A stretch of DNA of 19,696 nucleotides from an uncultured Victivallales bacterium (GTDB taxonomy: Bacteria > Verrucomicrobiota > Lentisphaeria > Oligosphaerales > JAFGRS01), in NCBI GenBank assembly GCA_903834675.1, contig CAILKC010000829.1, positions 1 to 19,696 of the forward strand, read 5' to 3'. A program made the position numbers and the translations under genes. The notes beneath the pieces were generated by a model. It had not been told where the DNA came from, made no database searches, and saw only the letters and a list, made by a program, of their open reading frames with translations. Below, one piece after another: positions 13,838 through 19,696 of the stretch (positions within the stretch are counted from its first letter, which is position 1; the number at the start of each line of letters is the position of its first letter).

Positions 13838-16543
13838 TCAAGGGGAGACCCGCTCGATGGTCGCAGCGCAGACCTTGTATTCGGCCGTACGGGTCACGTT
13901 GTCGAAGGCATCGTTGGTCAGCAGGTTCGTCCCTGCCTCCACGAAATGGAAGGGCATCCACAGCACCCCTTCACGCACCTTACGCGCCACCCGGGCCCGA
14001 ACCACGATGGCGCCACGGCGGGAGCGCACCTGAACCCGGTCGCCGTCCTGGATGCCAAGCCGTTCGGCATCCACTACGTGCATCTCTACAAAATTCTCGG
14101 GGTCCTTCTGATCCACTACCCCGGTCTTGCGGGTCATGTTGCCAATATTGTAGTTGTACAACGTGCGCCCGGTCGAGAGGACCAGCGGGTACTCGGCATC
14201 GGGCTCTTCGGCCGGTGGGCGATAGCGGATGACGTGGAACAACCCCCGGCCACGGGTGAAGCGGTCCTGATGCAGGAAGCGGGTGCCCGGATGGTCCGCC
14301 GTCGGGCACGGCCATTGCAGCCCCCGCTGTTCGATCCGGTCATAGGCAACGCCGCTCATGGCGGGCGACAGCGCCGCGACCTCATCCCAGACCGCGCTGG
14401 CGTCGGGGTAATGCAGCGGGTAGCCCATGGCTGTGGCGACGGCGCAGAGAATCTGCCAGTCGGCCCGCGCCTCGCCGGGCGGTTCGACCGCTTTACGGAT
14501 GCGCTGGATGCGCCGTTCGGTGTTGGTGAAGGTGCCGTCCTTCTCCGCGAAGCAGGTGGCGGGCAGGACGACGTGAGCGAGCTTGGCCGTCTCGGTCATA
14601 AAGATGTCCTGGCAGACGAGAAACTCGAGTTTTCCGAGACTGCGGGCCACCTTGGTGCTGTTGGGCTCGCTGCGGACCATGTCCTCGCCCATGCAATAGC
14701 AGGCCTTGAGCACGCCTTCTCCCGCCTTTTCGACGAAGTCGGTCAGGCGTCCGCCCTGGTTCGTCGGCAGGGTGCAGCCCCAGGCTTTTTCGAACTTCGC
14801 CCGGGCGTCAGGGTCGGTCACCTTCTGGTAGCCCGGCAAGGCATAGGGCATGGCGCCCATGTCGCAGGCGCCCTGGACGTTGTTCTGCCCGCGGATGGGA
14901 TTCACCCCCGAGGACTCCTTGCCGATCTGGCCGCAGAGCATGGCCAGGTTGGCCAGATTCTGCACGTTCTCGGTGCCGCAGGTATGCTCGGTGATGCCCA
15001 GGGTGTAGAAGATGGCCGAGGGCGTGCCGGTGGCGTACCATTCGGCGGCGCGGCGGATCAGGTCGGCCTCGACGCCGCAGACCACCGCGGCCTCCTCAAC
15101 TCGAGTCGTCCGCAGGTTGGCCAGGAAGGCTTCCACGTTCTCGCAACGCGCCGCGATAAAGGGCTGGTTATGCAGTCCGCGCTCAACGATGTGGCTCATC
15201 ATGGCGTTGATCAGCATGTTGTCGGTGCCATGCCGATGCTTGATGTGAATGTGCGCATGGCGGGCCATCCAGGTCTCGCGGGGATCGCAGACGATCAGCC
15301 GCGCGCCGTTGCGGATGGCCTTCTTCAACTCCAGACCCAGCACCGGGTGCGCTTCCGTCGGGTTTGCCCCGATCAGGAACAGCGTCTGGATGTTCTTGAT
15401 CTCCTCCATGGAGTTGGTCATGGCGCCCGAGCCGAAGGCAGACGCCAGCCCGGCCACCGTCGGCGCGTGGCAGGTGGTGGCGCACTGGTCGATGTTGTTG
15501 GTCTGCCCCGCGATCCGGGCGAGCTTCTGCATCAGGTAGTTCTCTTCGTTCGTGCAGCGCGACGAACTCTGGAAGGCCACGCCCTCGGGGCCGTACTTGT
15601 CGCGGGCCGCCAACAGCCCGCGGGCCACGGTCGCCAGCGCCTCTTCCCAGGTGGCCTCCCGAAAGGCGCCGTTTTCGCGGATCAAGGGCTTCGTCAGCCG
15701 CTCGGGCGAGTGGATGAAGTCGAAGGCAAAGTGCCCCTTGACGCAGAGGTTGCCGTCGTTCTCCCCCAGGCCGGGTTCGGTGGTCACCCGCACCACCCGG
15801 TTCAGGCGCCGGTTGACATTCAGCTCGAGTTCGCAACCGACGCCGCAGTAGGTGCAGGTGGTGCGCACCTTGACCAGGTCCTTCGTCCGTCCTAAGCCTT
15901 TGGCCGCCTTCTCACGCATGGCGCCGGTGGGGCAGACGCGGATGCACCCGCCGCATAGCTCACAGTCCGATTCGTGCAGCGGTCGACCGTGCGCCGTATT
16001 GATCTGCATCGTGATCCCCCGGCCGTCGGACGTCAGCGCGCTCACCCCCTGCACCTCATCGCAGTACCGCACGCAACGACTGCAGCGCACGCATTTCTCG
16101 ACGTCGTATTCGATGCCACGGTTTTCCGCTGTGTAGTTGAGCAGCGTGGGTTCGGTGTGTCGGAAGGTCCCGTAGGCCCACTCATTCGCTCCGTAGCGGT
16201 AAGAGAGATCCTGCAGCATGCAGTCACCGTCCGCATCGCAGCTTGTGCAGGCGACCCGGTGCTCGCTGAGCAGCAGTTCGAGGATTGCTTTACGGCGCGC
16301 GCTCAGTTCCGCGGATTCGGTGAGGACGTTGATCCCTGCTGCTGCCGGCGTCGTGCAGGCGAGAACGGGGTTCGCTTTCACATCGCCCACATGTACCTGG
16401 CACAGGCGGCAGGCACCGACTGATTTCAGGCGCGGTTCGTCGCAGAGGCGCGGCAGATCTATACCCGCGGCCAACGCTGCCTGCAGAATGGTCTGACCCG
16501 GCTGGGCTGTAACCTGTCGGCCATCAATGGTCAACTGGGGCAT
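13838..16543 (-). CDS. fdhA: Formate dehydrogenase catalytic subunit, NuoG/HydA-like N-terminus, Cys-type
   Basis: A 901-residue cytoplasmic enzyme that oxidises formate to CO2 or runs in reverse. Clusters in order: plant-type [2Fe-2S] (Cys34, 45, 48, 63); His-ligated [4Fe-4S] (His95, Cys99, 102, 108); two ferredoxin-type [4Fe-4S] (Cys151/154/157/161 and Cys194/197/200/204); then the molybdopterin domain with its own [4Fe-4S] (Cys230, 233, 237, 267). CATTCHAPTVAGL places Cys358 at the selenocysteine/Cys metal-ligand position, followed by His359. IRGQNNVQGACDMG is typical of formate dehydrogenases. The C-terminal molydopterin-dinucleotide domain runs from about 785. I start at the ATG at 16543 because AAGGAG lies nine bases upstream and the ferredoxin domain begins there. 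An ATG at 16579, overlapping the NuoF-like stop, would add 12 residues. Confidence 0.95.
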   Translation of the reverse strand: MPQLTIDGRQVTAQPGQTILQAALAAGIDLPRLCDEPRLKSVGACRLCQVHVGDVKANPVLACTTPAAAGINVLTESAELSARRKAILELLLSEHRVACTSCDADGDCMLQDLSYRYGANEWAYGTFRHTEPTLLNYTAENRGIEYDVEKCVRCSRCVRYCDEVQGVSALTSDGRGITMQINTAHGRPLHESDCELCGGCIRVCPTGAMREKAAKGLGRTKDLVKVRTTCTYCGVGCELELNVNRRLNRVVRVTTEPGLGENDGNLCVKGHFAFDFIHSPERLTKPLIRENGAFREATWEEALATVARGLLAARDKYGPEGVAFQSSSRCTNEENYLMQKLARIAGQTNNIDQCATTCHAPTVAGLASAFGSGAMTNSMEEIKNIQTLFLIGANPTEAHPVLGLELKKAIRNGARLIVCDPRETWMARHAHIHIKHRHGTDNMLINAMMSHIVERGLHNQPFIAARCENVEAFLANLRTTRVEEAAVVCGVEADLIRRAAEWYATGTPSAIFYTLGITEHTCGTENVQNLANLAMLCGQIGKESSGVNPIRGQNNVQGACDMGAMPYALPGYQKVTDPDARAKFEKAWGCTLPTNQGGRLTDFVEKAGEGVLKACYCMGEDMVRSEPNSTKVARSLGKLEFLVCQDIFMTETAKLAHVVLPATCFAEKDGTFTNTERRIQRIRKAVEPPGEARADWQILCAVATAMGYPLHYPDASAVWDEVAALSPAMSGVAYDRIEQRGLQWPCPTADHPGTRFLHQDRFTRGRGLFHVIRYRPPAEEPDAEYPLVLSTGRTLYNYNIGNMTRKTGVVDQKDPENFVEMHVVDAERLGIQDGDRVQVRSRRGAIVVRARVARKVREGVLWMPFHFVEAGTNLLTNDAFDNVTRTAEYKVCAATIERVSP

Positions 16544-16552
16544 TTTATCGGT

Positions 16553-16558
16553 CTCCTT
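16553..16558 (-). promoter_or_regulatory. Ribosome binding site deciding the fdhA start
   Basis: AAGGAG on the minus strand lies nine bases before the ATG at 16543. It argues for this start over the upstream ATG at 16579 and over the much longer open frame that runs back into the NuoF-like gene. Confidence 0.7.
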
Positions 16559-16578
16559 GTCGCCGGCTTCCGCGGTCA

Positions 16579-18471
16579 TCACTGCTTCGTCACGGCGCTG
16601 GCAGGGCATACGTCGAGACAGGCGCCGCACTTGATGCAGCGACTCGAGTCGACGACAAAAGGCCGCCCGACTTTTCCAGCCTGCCGATCCTGGTCCTTGG
16701 CCTTTGCCGGGGGTTTTCCTATCTGACCCGAGATGCAGGCGGCCGGGCAACCCTTGGCGCAACGTCCGCAGCAGATGCAGGAGTCGGCGAGGATCGTGAA
16801 GGAAATCAGGTCGCGGCAGGCTTTGGCCGGGCAACGCTTCTCCTTGACGTGGGCCTCGTACTCCGAGCGGAAATGGCGGATGGTCGTGAGGACCGGATTG
16901 GGCGCGGTCTGGCCGAGCCCGCACAGCGAGTTCTTCTTGACCTGGGCGCCAATCTCCTCCAGCCGCGCAATGTCTTCGGGCTTGCCTTGGCCGACGCAGA
17001 TGCGCTCGAGGATCTCCAGCATGCGGGTTGTGCCGATCCTGCAGGGTGGGCACTTGCCGCAGGATTCCTTGGCGCAGAACTCCATGAAGTAGCGCGCCAG
17101 GTCTACCATGCAGGTGGTGTCGTCCAGAATGATCAGGCCGCCTGAGCCCATGATGGCGCCGACTTCCTTGACCGTCTCATAGTCGATCGGCATATCCAGG
17201 TACCGGGCCGGTACGCAACCCCCGGATGGCCCACCCATCTGCGCGGCTTTGAAGGAGGCCCCACCGGGAACTCCGCCTCCAATGTCATGGACAAGTTGGT
17301 TGAGGGTTGCCCCGATGGGTACCTCCACCAGCCCGGTATACTTCACCTTGCCGGCCAGGGCGAATATCTTCGTACCCGTACCGCCCGCGGTACCCAGTTG
17401 AGCATAGGCCGAGGCTCCCATCGCCAGGATGGCCGGGATATTGGCCAGGGTTTCGACATTGTTGATGGCCGTGGGCTTGCCCCACACGCCGCTCTGCGCC
17501 GGGAAGGGTGGCCGCGGTCGTGGTTGGCCGCGCTTCCCCTCGATGGAAGCCAGGAGCGCGGTTTCCTCGCCGCAGACAAAGGCACCTGCCCCAACCTTGA
17601 TACTGACGTCGAAATCGAAACCCGTGCCCAGGATATTCGTCCCGAGGACCCCGTGTTCGCGGGCTTGCCGCAGGGCAATCTCAAGGTGTTCGATGGCGAT
17701 GGGGTACTCGGCCCGCACGTAGGCGTAGCCTTCCCGCGCGCCGATGGCGTAGGCACCGATCACCATTCCTTCGAGGAAGGCATGCGGATCGCCCTCGACC
17801 ACCGCCCGGTCCATGAAAGCGCCGGGATCCCCCTCGTCGGAGTTGCAGATCAGGTACTTGGGATCGCCCGTCGCAGCCCGCGTGGCGCTCCACTTGCGGC
17901 CGGTGGGGAATCCCGCCCCGCCGCGGCCGCGCAGGCCGGAGGCCGTGATCTCAGCGATGACCGCCTCGGGGCTCATGCCGGTGACCACCCGCTCCAGGAC
18001 CTCGTAGGCGCCTTCGGCCAGCGCGGAAGCGATGTCGGTAGGATCGATCCGCCCGCAACGGGCCAGCACAAGCTGGCGCTGCACCGTGAAAAACGGCAGG
18101 TCGACGCGCCGCGGAATCGGCCCCTGCGGTCCCTGGTAACAGAGACGCGCCACCACCCCGCGTTCGAGGAGCGTCGTGCGCACAATCTCGGGCACATCCT
18201 CGGGCTTGGTGCCAAGGTAGATAATCCCCTCGGGTTCGATGCCGATGACCGGGGCGCCGGCACAGATGCCCTGGCATCCCGTCTTGATCAGCGCGACCTC
18301 TTTCGTGAGGCCCGCCGCGGCGAGTTCACGCTCGAAGGCAGCGTGGACCTCGAGGGCACCCAAGGCGCGGCAGCCCGTCGTGCAAATACGTACCGCCCGC
18401 TGCGGTCGGCGTTCCTGCGCCTCCCGGCGTCGAGCCCGGAGCGCCTCTATCTGCCCTGTCGTTTTCAGCAT
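16579..18471 (-). CDS. NuoF/HydB-like NADH-binding flavoprotein subunit of formate dehydrogenase
   Basis: A 630-residue diaphorase subunit. It has an N-terminal thioredoxin-like [2Fe-2S] domain (Cys30, Cys34, Cys66, Cys70), then the NuoF core with FMN/NADH-binding GLRGRGGAGFPTGRKW (about 179-194) and GAGAFVCGEETAL (about 294-306). An SLBB region, then the [4Fe-4S] site (CGKCPPCRIG with Cys471, 474, 477 and Cys517), follow. The C-terminus carries two extra ferredoxin-type [4Fe-4S] motifs (Cys565/568/571/575 and Cys612/615/618/622). This four-part layout is that of HydB/HndC-type subunits of bifurcating hydrogenases rather than plain NuoF. It should pass electrons between the formate dehydrogenase and NAD, possibly with ferredoxin as a third partner. 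AGGGAGAA before the ATG overlaps the stop of the NuoE-like gene, 12 bases upstream. Confidence 0.94.
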   Translation of the reverse strand: MLKTTGQIEALRARRREAQERRPQRAVRICTTGCRALGALEVHAAFERELAAAGLTKEVALIKTGCQGICAGAPVIGIEPEGIIYLGTKPEDVPEIVRTTLLERGVVARLCYQGPQGPIPRRVDLPFFTVQRQLVLARCGRIDPTDIASALAEGAYEVLERVVTGMSPEAVIAEITASGLRGRGGAGFPTGRKWSATRAATGDPKYLICNSDEGDPGAFMDRAVVEGDPHAFLEGMVIGAYAIGAREGYAYVRAEYPIAIEHLEIALRQAREHGVLGTNILGTGFDFDVSIKVGAGAFVCGEETALLASIEGKRGQPRPRPPFPAQSGVWGKPTAINNVETLANIPAILAMGASAYAQLGTAGGTGTKIFALAGKVKYTGLVEVPIGATLNQLVHDIGGGVPGGASFKAAQMGGPSGGCVPARYLDMPIDYETVKEVGAIMGSGGLIILDDTTCMVDLARYFMEFCAKESCGKCPPCRIGTTRMLEILERICVGQGKPEDIARLEEIGAQVKKNSLCGLGQTAPNPVLTTIRHFRSEYEAHVKEKRCPAKACRDLISFTILADSCICCGRCAKGCPAACISGQIGKPPAKAKDQDRQAGKVGRPFVVDSSRCIKCGACLDVCPASAVTKQ

Positions 18472-18483
18472 CCGCGGTTCTCC

Positions 18484-18996
18484 CTAACGGTTCGCGTCCA
18501 CGGGGGACGTCGCTGTGGCGGCCATGTTCTGCAGGATCTTGACGGCCCCATCTGCCGTGAGCTGACCGAAATAGCGATCGTCGACAAGCATGACAGGGGA
18601 AAGAAAACACGTGCCGAGGCAGGCAACGGTCTCCAGCGAGAACAGCCTGTCGGTCGTGGTCCCGCCGTCCGCTACTCCCAGATGCCGGGTGACCGCCTCC
18701 AGTATCCTGGGCGCCCCCCGGACGTGGCAGGCGGTGCCGCGACAGACGCGCACCGTGTGCCGACCGTGAGGCTTCAGGTGAAACTGCGCATAGAAGGTGG
18801 CTACCCCGTAGAACTTGGCAACCGGCACCCCACTCAGGCGCGCCAATTCGTCCAACGCGGGCCGAGGGAGATATCCGTAGCGCTCCTGCACCGCCTGCAG
18901 GGCACTGATGACGTCGCCTTCCTGGAACGGGTGGCGCGCCGAAACGATCTCAGCCACCGGGCGGAGATCCAGGCTTGACTCAGTTCCTTCCGACAT
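18484..18996 (-). CDS. NuoE/HydC-like [2Fe-2S] subunit of formate dehydrogenase
   Basis: A 170-residue thioredoxin-like [2Fe-2S] protein of the complex I 24-kDa family. An N-terminal helical part (ISALQAVQERYGYLPRPALD) and VAKFYGVATFYAQFHLKP precede the cluster ligands Cys85 and Cys90 (VCRGTACHVRGA) and Cys126 and Cys130 (VACLGTCFLSP). It works with the NuoF-like subunit encoded immediately downstream. It is the first gene of the operon. I start at the ATG at 18996, which has AAGGA about 11 bases upstream and begins just before the conserved region. An ATG at 19044 would add 16 residues that show no family match and lie in a predicted leader hairpin. Confidence 0.93.
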   Translation of the reverse strand: MSEGTESSLDLRPVAEIVSARHPFQEGDVISALQAVQERYGYLPRPALDELARLSGVPVAKFYGVATFYAQFHLKPHGRHTVRVCRGTACHVRGAPRILEAVTRHLGVADGGTTTDRLFSLETVACLGTCFLSPVMLVDDRYFGQLTADGAVKILQNMAATATSPVDANR

Positions 18997-19027
18997 CGGC
19001 AGAGACGTCCTTTCAATAAAACGCCAC

Positions 19028-19065
19028 GCCTCGGTCAGCAGCATGCGAGCCCGCTACGCCGAGGC
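19028..19065 (-). promoter_or_regulatory. Leader hairpin before the formate dehydrogenase operon
   Basis: GCCTCGG (19028-19034) and CCGAGGC (19059-19065) form a perfect 7-bp stem with a 24-base loop, in the predicted untranslated leader between the promoter and the ATG at 18996. The alternative ATG at 19044 lies inside the loop. It may influence mRNA stability or initiation; this is not tested. Confidence 0.35.
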
Positions 19066-19098
19066 TTACGCGGCCAGGCGCCATCCATGAAGGGCGCT

Positions 19099-19128
19099 AC
19101 TATAGGACTGCCACAATGTGGTTGTCAA
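19099..19128 (-). promoter_or_regulatory. Sigma70-like promoter with CCACAWTGTGG palindrome in the spacer, formate dehydrogenase operon
   Basis: Read leftward: -35 TTGACA (19123-19128, perfect consensus), 18-base spacer, -10 TATAGT (19099-19104). The palindrome CCACAATGTGG (19111-19121 on the plus strand) lies in the spacer. From the -35 through the palindrome it matches the promoter at 6167-6195 in 19 of 20 positions. The start point should be near 19092, giving a leader of about 95 bases. It drives the NuoE-like gene and probably all eight genes down to folD. Confidence 0.8.
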
Positions 19129-19403
19129 GGTGGAGGGGGCGGCTGGGGCGCAAGTCTGTTCCCTAGAGGCTTCTGCCCGGCACGGCGGGGGGACGGTCGG
19201 GCCGACCGGTGCTCCACGCCTGGCGCCTGTCTGGCGCGAGGCGGATTAGAGATGCTGTCGCTGGCGTCTCTTCCGCCCGCAGGGCGTGGAGGTCGGCGGT
19301 CTGTCCGGCTGGGGATACGGCGGGGACCGCCGACTCCAGGGCTGGGGATACGGCGGGGACCGCCGGCTCCAGGGCTGGCCCCCGGCCACAGCTTGCGGGT
19401 GTG
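19129..19403. other. Intergenic region between divergent promoters
   Basis: GC-rich non-coding stretch between the leftward formate dehydrogenase promoter and the rightward promoter of the partial secreted-protein gene. It contains a 33-bp tandem repeat (19307-19372). Open frames here owe their length to the repeat, and I do not support any as a gene. Confidence 0.55.
19307..19372. repeat. 33-bp tandem repeat, two nearly identical units
   Basis: Units at 19307-19339 and 19340-19372 begin GGCTGGGGATACGGCGGGGA and differ at one base, with GGCTGG starting a third. Each unit contains the short inverted pair GGCGGGGACCGCC. A period of 33 keeps a reading frame (an 11-residue repeat), but no gene context supports translation. 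Confidence 0.8.
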
Positions 19404-19432
19404 TTGACCTGCGGAGTTTCAGGTGGGATAGT
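19404..19432 (+). promoter_or_regulatory. Candidate promoter of the partial secreted-protein gene
   Basis: -35 TTGACC (19404-19409), 17-base spacer, -10 GATAGT (19427-19432), with the gene's ATG at 19479, about 40 bases past the expected start point. It has no CCACA palindrome, so it is probably not co-regulated with the divergent operon. Confidence 0.5.
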
Positions 19433-19478
19433 TCATCCACCGCCCGCGCCGCCGGTCAGAACTCAGGGGAGCAGAACC

Positions 19479-19696
19479 ATGAAGATGCCCGCTACGCTGA
19501 GGCTTGCAGCCCTGTCTGTTGCGTTCGTCCTGGCGGCTCTCGCCCCGGCTCAGGAGCCCGCGCCGCCCATCGTGGCGCCGCCCATCGTGGCGCCGGAGAC
19601 GTTCCGTGAGCAGACTATCTACATTCCCTATGAGGATCTCCGCAAGACCTTTGAGAAGTCAGGCCGCGGGGTCTTTCTGCCCTACGAGGAGTTCCA
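19479..19696 (+). CDS. Secreted protein, N-terminal fragment (runs off the window)
   Basis: Only the first 72 residues are visible. The ATG is preceded by AGGGGAG seven bases away. An N-terminal signal peptide (MKMPATLRLAALSVAFVLAA, then LAPAQ) has a likely signal peptidase cut near the APA-QE boundary. A low-complexity linker with a perfect 15-base/5-residue duplication (APPIV) follows, then FREQTIYIPYEDLRKTFEK and GRGVFLPYEEF. I recall this last motif from the start of large exported proteins of Planctomycetota-like bacteria, but cannot name a family or function. It is transcribed away from the formate dehydrogenase operon and is probably functionally separate. Confidence 0.8.
   Translation, partial: MKMPATLRLAALSVAFVLAALAPAQEPAPPIVAPPIVAPETFREQTIYIPYEDLRKTFEKSGRGVFLPYEEF

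Noticed and set aside
16544..17053. Long N-terminal extension making the formate dehydrogenase 1071 residues
   Set aside because: The extra part is antiphase to the NuoF-like gene, has no domain match, and a strong Shine-Dalgarno precedes the internal ATG at 16543 where the ferredoxin domain begins.
19286..19609. Open frame with a GWGYGGDRRLQ repeat
   Set aside because: Its length comes from the 33-bp tandem repeat, and it runs out of frame through the better-supported secreted-protein gene.

Overview
The window is bacterial, visibly GC-rich and gene-dense. It looks like a chromosomal locus of a Gram-negative-type or deeply branching anaerobe or facultative bacterium. The taxon cannot be fixed from sequence alone. 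The truncated secreted protein at the right edge has a 'PYEDL..FEK.GRGVFLPYEEF' pattern that I associate, from memory and weakly, with Planctomycetota and similar lineages. No transposase, integrase, CRISPR array, tRNA or rRNA was recognised.

From right to left, the main unit is a leftward (minus-strand) operon of eight genes, about 19.1 to 9.3 kb. It runs: NuoE-like subunit, NuoF-like NAD-binding subunit, a 901-residue iron-sulfur/molybdopterin formate dehydrogenase, a MobB-like/MobA fusion, MoaA, MoaC, a MOSC-MogA fusion, and FolD. The first three genes build an NAD-linked formate dehydrogenase whose diaphorase resembles that of electron-bifurcating HydABC enzymes. The next four make or handle the molybdenum cofactor the enzyme needs. 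FolD carries the formate-derived carbon on tetrahydrofolate. FolE2 (plus strand, convergent with folD) starts tetrahydrofolate synthesis from GTP, and MoeA (minus strand, 6.2-7.4 kb) completes molybdenum insertion. Together the locus looks like a formate/CO2 one-carbon module that carries much of its own cofactor supply. MoaD, MoaE and MoeB are not in the window.

A second leftward operon (5.9 to 0.4 kb) encodes a polyprenyl diphosphate synthase, a six-helix membrane histidine kinase, a stand-alone receiver protein, an NAD(P)-binding SDR with a DUF2867-like C-terminal part, and a MenA/UbiA-type prenyltransferase. This suggests isoprenoid quinone or prenyl-lipid synthesis combined with a two-component signalling pair.

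The most interesting observation is regulatory. Both operons start from sigma70-like promoters that share a nearly identical 20-base segment, CCTTGACWACCACATTGTGG. It places the 11-bp palindrome CCACAWTGTGG inside the -35/-10 spacer (6167-6195 and 19099-19128). A degenerate copy (CCACAGCGTGG) lies at the predicted start point of folE2 transcription. This predicts one regulator controlling formate dehydrogenase, prenyl-lipid/quinone and perhaps folate genes together. A 69-residue BldC-like MerR-type HTH protein encoded between moeA and folE2 is an untested candidate for that role.

Non-coding stretches are 1-398 (8-bp tandem pyrimidine-rich repeat), 5915-6234 (promoter plus long structured leader), 7447-7649, 7860-8500 (direct repeats and a dense series of hairpins before folE2) and 18997-19478 (divergent promoters and a 33-bp tandem repeat).
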